Below are positions 8,261-15,237 of a stretch of DNA of 15,410 nucleotides, one piece after another. The notes beneath the pieces are model-generated. The model was not told the origin of the DNA and searched no databases. It saw only the letters and a program-made list of their open reading frames with translations. Numbering within the stretch: position 1 is the stretch's first letter; each line of letters begins with the position of its first letter. The stretch comes from CAZJKE01 sp964555625 (GTDB taxonomy: Bacteria; Planctomycetota; Phycisphaerae; Phycisphaerales; SM1A02): contig CAZKTE010000043.1 of NCBI GenBank assembly GCA_964555625.1, positions 1 through 15,410 on the forward strand, given 5' to 3'. The translations under genes were made by a program, and so were the position numbers.

Positions 8261-9750
8261 TGACCTCCATCGGGTCGACGCGGCTCGTGGTGGGCATGGA
8301 GATCCACATCGAGCTGGCGACGAACAGCAAGATGTTTGCTTCCGCGCCAAGTGGCGCCACGCCCGATCGCTACGAGGCCGAGCCCAACACGCTCGTGGAT
8401 CCGGTGGTCATGGCGTTGCCCGGCACGCTCCCGGTTATCAACCGGGAAGCCGTCACGATGTCGATGCGCGTCGGCCTGGCCCTTGGCTGCGACATCTCGC
8501 GACACACGAAGTGGGATCGCAAGAACTACTACTACCCTGATCTGCCCAAGGGGTACCAGATCAGCCAGTACGACAAGCCGCTCTGCACGGGCGGTCAAGT
8601 GGCGTTTCCCTGCGGCGATGACACCTGCAGCGTGCGCATCACCCGCGCGCACCTCGAGGAGGACACCGGGAAGCTCGGCCACGAGTTGCCCGGCGGGCGT
8701 GCATTCGACGGATCGCTGGTGGATCTCAATCGCGCTGGTACGCCGCTGCTGGAGGTCGTCACGGAGCCCGACCTTGGAACCGCTGACGAGGCCGTGGCAT
8801 TTGCCCGCCACCTCCACAACCTCTGCACCTTCCTGGGGGTGACCGGCGGAATCATGCAGCGTGGTCACATGCGATTCGAGCCCAACATCAACATGATCAT
8901 CACGAGCGACGATGGCGTGGAGCACGCCACTCCGATCGTCGAGATCAAGAACCTCAACTCCTTCCGCGCGCTGCGCGGCGCCATCGAGCATGAAACCACG
9001 CGGCAGGTTACGGCCTGGCAGGAGGATGGCATCGAGATGGGGCCAGGGCGAAAGACGACCCGGGGGTGGGACGACCAGGCCGGCGTGACGCTCCTGCAGC
9101 GAGTGAAGGAGGATGCCCACGACTACCGCTACTTCCCAGATCCGGACCTCGTACCACTGTCGATCGACGATGAGTGGATTGAGGCGGTGCGCGCGAGCAT
9201 CCCGGAGCTTCCTGGAGTTCGCCGCCAGCGATACCACGACGACTATGGCCTTGACGACAAGGACGCAGCGGCGCTGACCGAGCACGCAGAGGAGTGCTTC
9301 TTCTTCGAGGCGTGCGTGGAAGTGACCGGTGATGGAGCAGCGTGTGCGAAGTGGTTGCTCAATGCCGGCGCCAAGCGTGCCAACGAGCGAGGGTGCCACT
9401 TGCATGAGCTGGGCATCAGTCCCCAGCAACTCGGCGGGATCATCGCCATGCGGTCCAAGAACCAGATCGGGTCCTCGTCGGCGGACGAGTTGTTCGGGAT
9501 GCTCTGCGATCGCGAAGAGGATGCAGATACGGTTGCGCAGGAAGCGGGCCTGCTGCAGGTCGCGGATGCCGGCGACATGGAGGAGTGGATCTCAGCAGCC
9601 CTTGCGGCCCAACCGCAGGCCGCAGAGGACTTCGCTGCCGGGAAGGACGCCGCGGCCGGTCGAATCATCGGCGAGGTGATGAAGCACAGCGGCGGGACGG
9701 CAGATCCGGCCGCGGTGCGAGCGAAGCTCGTAGAGGTGTTGCGCGCATGA
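8260..9750 (+). CDS. gatB: Aspartyl/glutamyl-tRNA amidotransferase subunit B
   Basis: The 496-aa GatB subunit of GatCAB, which activates Glu-tRNA(Gln) or Asp-tRNA(Asn) and amidates it with ammonia from GatA, so that organisms lacking GlnRS or AsnRS can decode Gln or Asn codons. The N-terminal kinase-like domain shows VVGMEIHIELATNSKMFASA (10-29), ALPGTLPVIN, KWDRKNYYYPDLPKGYQISQ and the GatB signature LVDLNRAGTPLLEVVTEPD. The C-terminal helical YqeY-like tail covers about 355-495 (WLLNAGAKRAN, GGIIAMRSKNQI). It appears full length. ATG 8260 overlaps the pyrE TGA by one base and the stop overlaps the next start by four. gatA and gatC are not adjacent. Confidence 0.97.
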   Translation: MTSIGSTRLVVGMEIHIELATNSKMFASAPSGATPDRYEAEPNTLVDPVVMALPGTLPVINREAVTMSMRVGLALGCDISRHTKWDRKNYYYPDLPKGYQISQYDKPLCTGGQVAFPCGDDTCSVRITRAHLEEDTGKLGHELPGGRAFDGSLVDLNRAGTPLLEVVTEPDLGTADEAVAFARHLHNLCTFLGVTGGIMQRGHMRFEPNINMIITSDDGVEHATPIVEIKNLNSFRALRGAIEHETTRQVTAWQEDGIEMGPGRKTTRGWDDQAGVTLLQRVKEDAHDYRYFPDPDLVPLSIDDEWIEAVRASIPELPGVRRQRYHDDYGLDDKDAAALTEHAEECFFFEACVEVTGDGAACAKWLLNAGAKRANERGCHLHELGISPQQLGGIIAMRSKNQIGSSSADELFGMLCDREEDADTVAQEAGLLQVADAGDMEEWISAALAAQPQAAEDFAAGKDAAAGRIIGEVMKHSGGTADPAAVRAKLVEVLRA

Positions 9751-10973
9751 GCGTGCCGCTCCTGCTGGTGATGACGCTGCTCGGCGGCGATCCGGTGACG
9801 CCGCTTCACCGCTACAACGGCGTTGAACAGTCGGTCATGATCGACGTCGAGGTGCCGGCGGAGGCGGACGTGGCGAGACTGGTGTTGCTCGATGCCAGAG
9901 GCGCGACGATCGCCGGGCCAGTGACGGTCATTGGCGGCCCACACGACTTGCTTGGTCGCATGCCCACCATCGTGGATCTCGAACGTGCCGCATGGCTGCA
10001 GCTGCTCGTTGATGACGTGCCACACGGGTCGGCGGTGGTCGTACAGCCGATGCGGTCACGGCTCGTGCCGCAGGAGGAGCGGGTGATGCGCGGTGACGGC
10101 TCCACGGCCTACCGGCGCATCAGCGGCTGGGTAGACGAGATGGAGGACGAGGCGGACCCCGGCGAGGGGACCCCACAGTCATTGCTCAGTGGCTGGAGGC
10201 TCTATCCCGATCGTGAAGTGCTTCTGGAAACGTCGGCCGGCTACATCCGCGTTGCGCTGCGGCCGGATGCAGCGCCCAACACCGCCTGGAACTTCCGCGA
10301 GCTTGCTGAAGGTGGCTTCTACGACGGCGTAGTCTTTCACCGCGTCGTACCCATCGGACGCAATGGCCACCCATTCGTGATCCAAGGGGGTGATCCCAGC
10401 GGGACCGGCAGCGGTGGGCCGGGGTGGTGGCTGCCCATCGAGCGCAGCACGCTGCCCCATGACTTTGGCGTGATCTCGATGGCCCGTGCCGACGATCCAG
10501 ACTCGGCCGGCAGCCAGTTCTTCTTCTGCCTGGGCCGCGAAGGCACGGCACGGCTCGATGGGCAGTACTGCGCCTTCGGCGAGACGGTCGAAGGCGGGGA
10601 GACCATTCGCGCCATCGCCGCCGCCCCATTGGCCAACCCGGCGACAGGCCGGCCGATCGACCCACCGGTGATCCACAACGCGGTGCTAGTCGAGGCCCCG
10701 CCCCGACTGCTGATCGCCCCGCCGTCGCTGTTATCCGTCCAAGTGGTCCGTTCGGTGGACGCTTCGCCAGGAGCGCAGCACGAGGAACGCATGTCCGTGG
10801 TACGAGACAAACTCTCCTGTGAGCAGGACTGGCGCCTCGAAGCCTCCGGCACGCGCCCACTTGGCGAGCAATGCGAGTTGTCGGCCCGGAAGGATCGTGG
10901 CCGGGGGATCGGAGAGACCAGTGGCGTCCGCCGTGAAGACGGCGACCCAGGCGCCGGCACTGTTTCGCACTAG
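9747..10973 (+). CDS. Exported cyclophilin-type peptidyl-prolyl cis-trans isomerase with an odd C-terminal tail
   Basis: A 408-aa prolyl isomerase. A short hydrophobic N-terminus (SVPLLLVMTLL) suggests export. Residues 20-155 match nothing I recognise; the cyclophilin domain spans about 157-316. It retains FHRVV (197-201, catalytic arginine 199), FVIQGGDPSGTGSGGPGW (210-227) and AGSQFFFCLGR (254-264). The tryptophan of the eukaryotic WLDG motif is replaced (ARLDGQYCAFGE, 268-279), as in many bacterial members. From residue 329 to the stop, the last 80 residues lie entirely antisense to the 3' end of the minus-strand gene 10731-11549 and contain rarer codons (TTA, GTA, AAA, TGT), so the original stop was probably lost near 10710-10730. 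The start at 9747 is in an ATGA overlap with gatB. Family assignment is certain; the true C-terminus is not. Confidence 0.88.
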   Translation: MSVPLLLVMTLLGGDPVTPLHRYNGVEQSVMIDVEVPAEADVARLVLLDARGATIAGPVTVIGGPHDLLGRMPTIVDLERAAWLQLLVDDVPHGSAVVVQPMRSRLVPQEERVMRGDGSTAYRRISGWVDEMEDEADPGEGTPQSLLSGWRLYPDREVLLETSAGYIRVALRPDAAPNTAWNFRELAEGGFYDGVVFHRVVPIGRNGHPFVIQGGDPSGTGSGGPGWWLPIERSTLPHDFGVISMARADDPDSAGSQFFFCLGREGTARLDGQYCAFGETVEGGETIRAIAAAPLANPATGRPIDPPVIHNAVLVEAPPRLLIAPPSLLSVQVVRSVDASPGAQHEERMSVVRDKLSCEQDWRLEASGTRPLGEQCELSARKDRGRGIGETSGVRREDGDPGAGTVSH

Positions 10974-11549
10974 GCGCGCGCGCCGCGATGCGATGAGAGT
11001 GCCCTCCGCGATGGCATGCTCTGAATCGATTGGGTATTGCGAGGCGATGCGGATGCTCTGGGCGAGCGAGCCGGTAGCGCGCTGCAGGTCGGCGACGATG
11101 TCCGAGATCGAGTCCTCATGATCCTGGGAACTTCCGTCGTCTGCGCCAGGCGCGGCAGGTACCTCCGTCGGGTGACTTCGGCGGGTCGGATCCTGCAGGA
11201 TTGCGGCCTCCAGCGGCAGCAGAAACTGCACGCCGCCGAAGACGAACACCTCTCCACCGACAAGAAAGGTTCCATCGTGCTCAGGCGCTGCGGCCTCGAG
11301 TTCCTCCATGCGGCGACATGGCAGGAGGATGAAGTCATCGCTGCCGCTGCCGTCGCTGCGAGCCACCTGGACCTGCAGCGCGGACCCGGGGTCCGCTCGG
11401 TGGAGGGTGGCCACCGCGGCGGAGACGATGGAGCCCTCGCGCAGGACGGCGGCAGGCCGCTCGTCGGCGGCAATCAGCAGGAGTAGAACTGCAGCAATGG
11501 TGGCGGTTGCGCGGCGCATCGGGAGGATCAGTGTAGCGGTGGCATGCAT
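10731..11549 (-). CDS. Secreted protein with a duplicated ~80-residue domain, unknown function
   Basis: A 272-aa exported protein I cannot name. After a hydrophobic signal (about 12-28, preceded by MRR) it holds two copies of one domain: residues 38-118 and 182-264. Both begin with EG followed by S or T, reach an I/L-L-P-x-R block after exactly 40 positions (LLPCRRMEEL and ILPGRQLALL), and end with a GE...G...FL pattern (GGEVFVFGGVQFLLPL and TGEFVSYHGHAFLVL). The alternation looks beta-rich, possibly OB-fold-like. An acidic, serine-rich linker (SSQDHEDSISD) joins them. I chose ATG 11549 because GAGGGGG lies just upstream of it; ATG 11519 is an alternative that shortens the signal peptide. The gene converges on, and overlaps by 243 bp, the cyclophilin gene. 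Confidence 0.8.
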   Translation of the reverse strand: MHATATLILPMRRATATIAAVLLLLIAADERPAAVLREGSIVSAAVATLHRADPGSALQVQVARSDGSGSDDFILLPCRRMEELEAAAPEHDGTFLVGGEVFVFGGVQFLLPLEAAILQDPTRRSHPTEVPAAPGADDGSSQDHEDSISDIVADLQRATGSLAQSIRIASQYPIDSEHAIAEGTLIASRRARLVRNSAGAWVAVFTADATGLSDPPATILPGRQLALLAKWARAGGFEAPVLLTGEFVSYHGHAFLVLRSWRSVHRTDHLDG

Positions 11550-11554
11550 GGCAT

Positions 11555-11561
11555 CCCCCTC
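11555..11561 (-). promoter_or_regulatory. Ribosome binding site that sets the start of the duplicated-domain protein
   Basis: GAGGGGG on the minus strand (11561-11555) ends five bases before ATG 11549, with its GAGG core eight bases away. The downstream candidate ATG 11519 and the upstream in-frame ATG at 11594 have no comparable purine run. Confidence 0.5.
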
Positions 11562-11611
11562 GCTCAAGCCCGGAGGCAGGCTGCGTCGATGCACTGGAGA
11601 TGCAGTGGTCC

Positions 11612-12574
11612 ATGCCTCGTCTCTGCCCGATCATTGTTGCTGCCGCACTCTGTGGCTGCAGCGGCCTGTCCAATCCCTGGGCGTACGACAAGCCGCCCGG
11701 TGAGGGCGCTGCCGACGGCGCCGGGCCCGCGAGGCCCGCGATGGTGATCGCGCCGATCTCCGAGGCGCCCAATGTCGATGCAAGGTTCACCGGGGTCGGC
11801 GATGCGATGCAGACCACGCTGGCGAGGATGCTGCGCAAGACGGGGCGGTTTGACGTCGTGACCGACTCAGGCTGGGTGGCCGAGGCCGAGGACGCGATGC
11901 GGGTTCCGGCCGATGTACGCCGCGACATGCTCGACAGCGTGCTCCGCGGACTCGAGGCCGATTCTGGATACCTCCTGCAGGCGCGCATCACAGACTACCT
12001 GCACACGAGCGACGCGCCGGCGGGCGCGAGACGACTGTCCTGGTTCTCGGAGGCCAACGATGCCATCGTGGCGATGGACGTCGAGGCGCGGGACCTGCGG
12101 ACCGGCCGCGTCGTGCTCAGTGAGCAATATGTGGCCACGCGACCTGCCGGTGATCCCGGGGACGACGCCTACGGCGCGCTGGAGTTCGGCTCATACCTCT
12201 TCTGGTCGACGCCTCTGGGCGGCGCGACACGCAGCGTGCTCGATGACGCCTCGGAGCAGATCGCCAGCCTGCAGGTGGCGACGCCTGGCGCCATCACGGT
12301 CTCTGGGTGGGAGAGCGGGACGCGACAGGTCGAGCTCTCTGGAGAGGGAAGCGCCGCGCTGCGGGGCGGGGAGACGACTTGGCTGGTGCGGGGGGTCGAT
12401 CACCAAGCCGTGCTTGATGATCTTGGCCGCCCGCTGCGCGTGCGGATCGAGCGAGGATTCTTCGGCGGTGTCCGAGGGTGGCTGCTCTCACAGCCAAGTG
12501 AGGACGCCCGCGTCATCGGGGCGACGCTCTCGCTGACGCAGCCTACGCAGCGACGCATTTCCAGTTTCGACTGA
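11612..12574 (+). CDS. CsgG/FlgT-like probable outer-membrane lipoprotein
   Basis: A 320-aa protein with a signal peptide ending in AAALCGCSGLSNPW; cysteine 16 (L-C-G-C) is the likely lipidated residue, though a cysteine at -2 is atypical. Residues 44-83 (VIAPISEAPNVDARFTGVGD onward to KTGRFDVV) and 120-134 (YLLQARITDYLHTSD), then VAMDVEARDLRTGRVVLSEQ and a terminal ATRSVLDDASEQIASL helix, follow the order of the CsgG/FlgT nucleotide-binding-like fold. About 225-320 form a separate beta domain resembling the C-terminal domain of FlgT. The known relatives act in curli secretion or the flagellar outer ring, but no such genes are nearby, so function is open. I chose ATG 11612 because GGAG at 11596-11599 is too close to the ATG at 11600. 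It is divergent from the duplicated-domain gene. Confidence 0.72.
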   Translation: MPRLCPIIVAAALCGCSGLSNPWAYDKPPGEGAADGAGPARPAMVIAPISEAPNVDARFTGVGDAMQTTLARMLRKTGRFDVVTDSGWVAEAEDAMRVPADVRRDMLDSVLRGLEADSGYLLQARITDYLHTSDAPAGARRLSWFSEANDAIVAMDVEARDLRTGRVVLSEQYVATRPAGDPGDDAYGALEFGSYLFWSTPLGGATRSVLDDASEQIASLQVATPGAITVSGWESGTRQVELSGEGSAALRGGETTWLVRGVDHQAVLDDLGRPLRVRIERGFFGGVRGWLLSQPSEDARVIGATLSLTQPTQRRISSFD

Positions 12575-12582
12575 GCGGCCAA

Positions 12583-12656
12583 AGGCCGAGGTGGGATTCG
12601 AACCCACGAATGACGGATTTGCAATCCGTTCCCTTAGTCCACTTGGGTACTCGGCC
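12583..12656 (-). tRNA. tRNA-Cys (anticodon GCA)
   Basis: Read on the minus strand, the 7-bp acceptor stem GGCCGAG/CTCGGCC pairs 12656-12650 with 12590-12584. The D stem is CCC/GGG, the anticodon arm is ACGGA-TTGCAAA-TCCGT with GCA as anticodon, the variable loop has five bases, and the T arm is GTGGG-TTCGAAT-CCCAC. The discriminator is U73, as expected for bacterial tRNA-Cys. CCA is not encoded (TTG follows), so it must be added by the nucleotidyltransferase. The tRNA ends nine bases from the stop of the convergent lipoprotein gene. Confidence 0.97.
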
Positions 12657-12668
12657 CGGGGGTCGGGA

Positions 12669-12674
12669 AGGATA
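12669..12674 (-). promoter_or_regulatory. Possible -10 box for tRNA-Cys
   Basis: TATCCT on the minus strand (12674-12669) lies 12 bases before the tRNA 5' end, a suitable distance for a short leader. No convincing -35 lies 16-18 bases upstream; the nearest TTGACA (12712-12707) is 32 bases away, which is too far. Confidence 0.3.
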
Positions 12675-12772
12675 CCACTGGCCGTCGCGACAGGCTGTGG
12701 ACTAGTTGTCAATTGAGCATGGCGACAGCGGCGCATCGATACCGTTCGCCCCGGGCGAGGGAATCGTTCACC

Positions 12773-12781
12773 GGAGAGGAG
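12773..12781 (+). promoter_or_regulatory. Strong ribosome binding site of the porin gene
   Basis: GGAGAGGAG sits six bases before ATG 12788. It is the clearest Shine-Dalgarno sequence in the window, and it decides the porin start against the in-frame ATG at 12713. Confidence 0.75.
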
Positions 12782-12787
12782 ATCGCC

Positions 12788-14143
12788 ATGGCAACCCTGC
12801 CGATTGCAATGTTCGTGGCAAGTCTGGCCGTCGCACCCGCGCCTGTAGCCCAGGTGGACGGTGCTGGAATCCAAGAATTGCGTTCGATGGTGCGCGAACT
12901 CCAGGGGGAGGTCGCCGAGCTCAAGGCGCAGCAGCACACCGACTGGATCACGCAGGAGCGAGCGGACCAGATTCGCTTGCTCGTTCGGGACATCCTTGCC
13001 GACGCCGACACCCGCATCGCCATGCAGGGCGACGGGTCGACTGCTGGCTGGAACAGGGGCTTCTTCGTCGGCTCCGCCGACGGCAACTGGAAGTTGAAGA
13101 TCAGCGGGCAGATCCAGGCGCGATGGATGAACAACGACCGAGACGCCGCCGGTGACACCAGCGGATTCGAGCAGCGTCGCACCAAGATCAGAGCGTCGGG
13201 CCATGTGATGGATCCATCCTTCACCTACAAGATCACGGCGACCTGGAACAGAGGGGGCGGGTCCGACACCGAAGATGCTTGGGTGGCCAAGGACTTCGGG
13301 AACGGCTGGCAGTTGAAGTTCGGTCAGTGGAAGGCCCCGTTCCTGCGCGAGTCGATCATCTCCTCGGGCAACCAACTCCAGGTCGAGCGATCCGTCGTCG
13401 ACAATGCCTTCACCTACGGCTGGACGCAAGGCGTTGGCCTGGGCTGGTCGGGCGAGACCGCACGGCTGCATGCCATGTACACGGACGGCCCGGGTCGGTG
13501 GAACACGCCCGCGCTGGACGCAGATGCGCAGGGCGATGCGATCGTGGCGCGCCTCGAGTTCCTGCTCGGCGACGCACCTTGGAAGGACTTCGGCTACCTG
13601 ACGTCCCGGCGGGGCGGAACCAGCGGAGCAATGCTGGGACTGGGCATCGAGTGGCTCGACTCCGACACCGCCCTCGAGTACGGAAACGCCAGCGTGACCG
13701 AAAGTGCGGGCTGGACCGTGGACTACTCCCTTCGAGGCGACGGGTGGAACCTCCTCGCCTACGGCGTGTGGACCAGCGGCGAGAACGCCGCAGGAGCGGA
13801 GACCGATGCGTGGGGCGCCGTCCTCCAGGCGGGCACCATGATCTCGGACAACACAGAGTTGTTTGCTTCCTACAAGATCGGCGAAATCGAGGACGCCACC
13901 TTCACGGACGGATCAAGTGACCTGGAGATCCTGACGGTGGGATTCAATCACTGGCCGGTCCCGGGCAACAACGCAGTGAAGTGGACGACCGACTTCGGCT
14001 ACGCCCTCGAGGGCATCGCAGATGGAGCCGGTACTGGCAGTGCCTCCGCCGACTGGGGAACTGCCGGCAACGGCTGGCTTGGCGACTCGGGCGACGAGGA
14101 CGGGCAGTGCGTGCTTCGGACACAACTGCAGTTCCTCTTCTGA
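12788..14143 (+). CDS. OprO/OprP-like outer-membrane porin
   Basis: A 451-aa beta-barrel porin of the phosphate/polyphosphate-selective porin family. A signal peptide (about 1-21, ending PAPVA-QVDG) is followed by a short coiled-coil or amphipathic segment (about 27-75, ELRSMVRELQGEVAELKAQQ) that probably trimerises or reaches the cell wall. The barrel then begins at about residue 90 with alternating strands (WKLKISGQIQARWMNND, FTYKITATWNRG, WQLKFGQWKAPFLRES) and ends in the aromatic C-terminal residue typical of BAM substrates (LQFLF). The start is fixed by a strong ribosome binding site. Anion selectivity is a family property and was not traced to lysine residues here. It precedes a sialidase-like gene by 61 bp and is two genes away from a PhoU-like DUF47 gene, which fits a phosphate-uptake neighbourhood but does not prove it. 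Confidence 0.87.
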   Translation: MATLPIAMFVASLAVAPAPVAQVDGAGIQELRSMVRELQGEVAELKAQQHTDWITQERADQIRLLVRDILADADTRIAMQGDGSTAGWNRGFFVGSADGNWKLKISGQIQARWMNNDRDAAGDTSGFEQRRTKIRASGHVMDPSFTYKITATWNRGGGSDTEDAWVAKDFGNGWQLKFGQWKAPFLRESIISSGNQLQVERSVVDNAFTYGWTQGVGLGWSGETARLHAMYTDGPGRWNTPALDADAQGDAIVARLEFLLGDAPWKDFGYLTSRRGGTSGAMLGLGIEWLDSDTALEYGNASVTESAGWTVDYSLRGDGWNLLAYGVWTSGENAAGAETDAWGAVLQAGTMISDNTELFASYKIGEIEDATFTDGSSDLEILTVGFNHWPVPGNNAVKWTTDFGYALEGIADGAGTGSASADWGTAGNGWLGDSGDEDGQCVLRTQLQFLF

Positions 14144-14185
14144 GGCGATCAGGGGGCAGGGCGCCGGTGACGCGGAACGGCGTGC

Positions 14186-14191
14186 TACGCT
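14186..14191 (+). promoter_or_regulatory. Possible extended -10 box before the sialidase-like gene
   Basis: TACGCT with a TGC just upstream (TGn extended -10) lies 13 bases before ATG 14205, giving a very short leader. No -35 is visible at 17 bases. The match is weak on its own. Confidence 0.3.
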
Positions 14192-14204
14192 GAGGGCCGA
14201 CGAG

Positions 14205-15185
14205 ATGCTGCAGGTATCCCTACTTGCCATGGTGGTTCTCCTTGGCCAGGCGCCGCCACTGAAGCCGCCTCCTTCTACGTCGCCAACTGAGCCGAGGGCC
14301 GACACCTCCCGGCCTGGCCCATGGGATCACGATGTCCATGTGTATCTGGTCAATACGCTTGGCGGGTCATCACGGCTGGCGACCTTCGAGCGAGCCGGCG
14401 TGCCGACCATTGCGCGCATGGCCGATGGCCGCCTGATCGCGGCCCACCAGTGGTTTCCGGAAGACGACAAGGATGCATTCGACACGGTTGCGGTGCGGTT
14501 CAGCGAGGACGGGGGCAGCACCTGGAGCGACCCGCGCTCAATGATCTTCACGGGACTCGATGAGGGCGCCCGCTACCCGTTCGATCCCACGCTGGTGATC
14601 CTCGAAGATGGCAAGGTGCGCGTGTTCTTCACGTACATGGTCGGATCGCGGCAATTCAGCGAGGCGACCCCATCCATTGCCTCTGCCACCAGTGACGACG
14701 GCATTCACTTCACACGCGATCCCGGCATCCGGTTCGCCATCGAGGACACACCGACAATCGACTGTTCGGCAGCGAAGGTCGGCGACACGTGGCACCTGGT
14801 CTGCCCAGTGATGGAGGGCGGCAGCACGCGCGCCTATCACGCCACCAGCAGCGATGGTCTCTCGTTCACTCGCCACGAGGACCTCTCCGGCGACATGCGA
14901 TGGCTGGGCTGCATGGTGGCAGTCAAGGGTGGCGTGGAGTTCTATGGATCCCGTGGCCCCAAGATGCGAGGCGTTGGGTTGCCAGTGGCCTGGTCGCCCG
15001 ACGCCCTGGATTGGATGGGCCCCACGGCGATCCGAGTAAGTGGCGCGGATCCAGGCGTGGTCTATCTCCCTGACGGCAGCCGTGTGGCGGTCGTGACAGG
15101 ACGAGCTCGTGCCGGCACGGCCTCTGATCGCCGCGAACCCCAGCGGCGCCAGCGACCGGGCCCCCTGGTCACGCCTCCACGGTAG
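14205..15185 (+). CDS. Secreted sialidase-like (BNR/Asp-box) beta-propeller protein
   Basis: A 326-aa exported protein. The N-terminal hydrophobic segment (MLQVSLLAMVVLLG) is followed by a proline-rich linker (PPLKPPPSTSPTEPR). A canonical Asp box of the sialidase superfamily is at residues 100-107 (SEDGGSTW), and degenerate copies follow (SDDGIHFT at about 163-170, SSDGLSFT at 215-222, SPDALDW at 264-270), spaced as blades of a beta-propeller. Related folds include exo-sialidases and glycoside hydrolases that trim extracellular glycans. I did not identify the arginine triad of true sialidases, so the reaction is unknown. ATG 14205 was chosen because it gives the signal sequence; the frame is open upstream inside the porin gene. 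The last residues (GTASDRREPQRRQRPGPLV) are basic and low in complexity. Confidence 0.72.
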   Translation: MLQVSLLAMVVLLGQAPPLKPPPSTSPTEPRADTSRPGPWDHDVHVYLVNTLGGSSRLATFERAGVPTIARMADGRLIAAHQWFPEDDKDAFDTVAVRFSEDGGSTWSDPRSMIFTGLDEGARYPFDPTLVILEDGKVRVFFTYMVGSRQFSEATPSIASATSDDGIHFTRDPGIRFAIEDTPTIDCSAAKVGDTWHLVCPVMEGGSTRAYHATSSDGLSFTRHEDLSGDMRWLGCMVAVKGGVEFYGSRGPKMRGVGLPVAWSPDALDWMGPTAIRVSGADPGVVYLPDGSRVAVVTGRARAGTASDRREPQRRQRPGPLVTPPR

Positions 15186-15237
15186 AATCCGCGCGATCCT
15201 TCCGGCCCGCCATTTTCAAGGACCCACGGAGAGAAGC

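Noticed and set aside
8053..9429. A 458-residue open frame on the minus strand opposite pyrE and gatB
   Set aside because: It lies antisense to two certain housekeeping genes; long spurious frames are expected in GC-rich coding DNA, and its translation shows no recognisable motif.
12575..12588. Inverted repeat (CGGCC-AAA-GGCCG) after the lipoprotein stop, as a terminator
   Set aside because: Half of it is the tRNA-Cys acceptor strand, the loop is only three bases, and no T-tract follows on either strand.
12706..12745. A porin promoter from TTGTCA or TTGAGC with TACCGT
   Set aside because: The spacers do not fall in the 16-18 base range for any pairing, so no promoter is claimed.
14161..14183. 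Imperfect GCGCCG/CGGCGT inverted repeat after the porin gene as an intrinsic terminator
   Set aside because: The loop is long, one pair is a wobble, and there is no T-tract; the region also carries the candidate promoter of the next gene.
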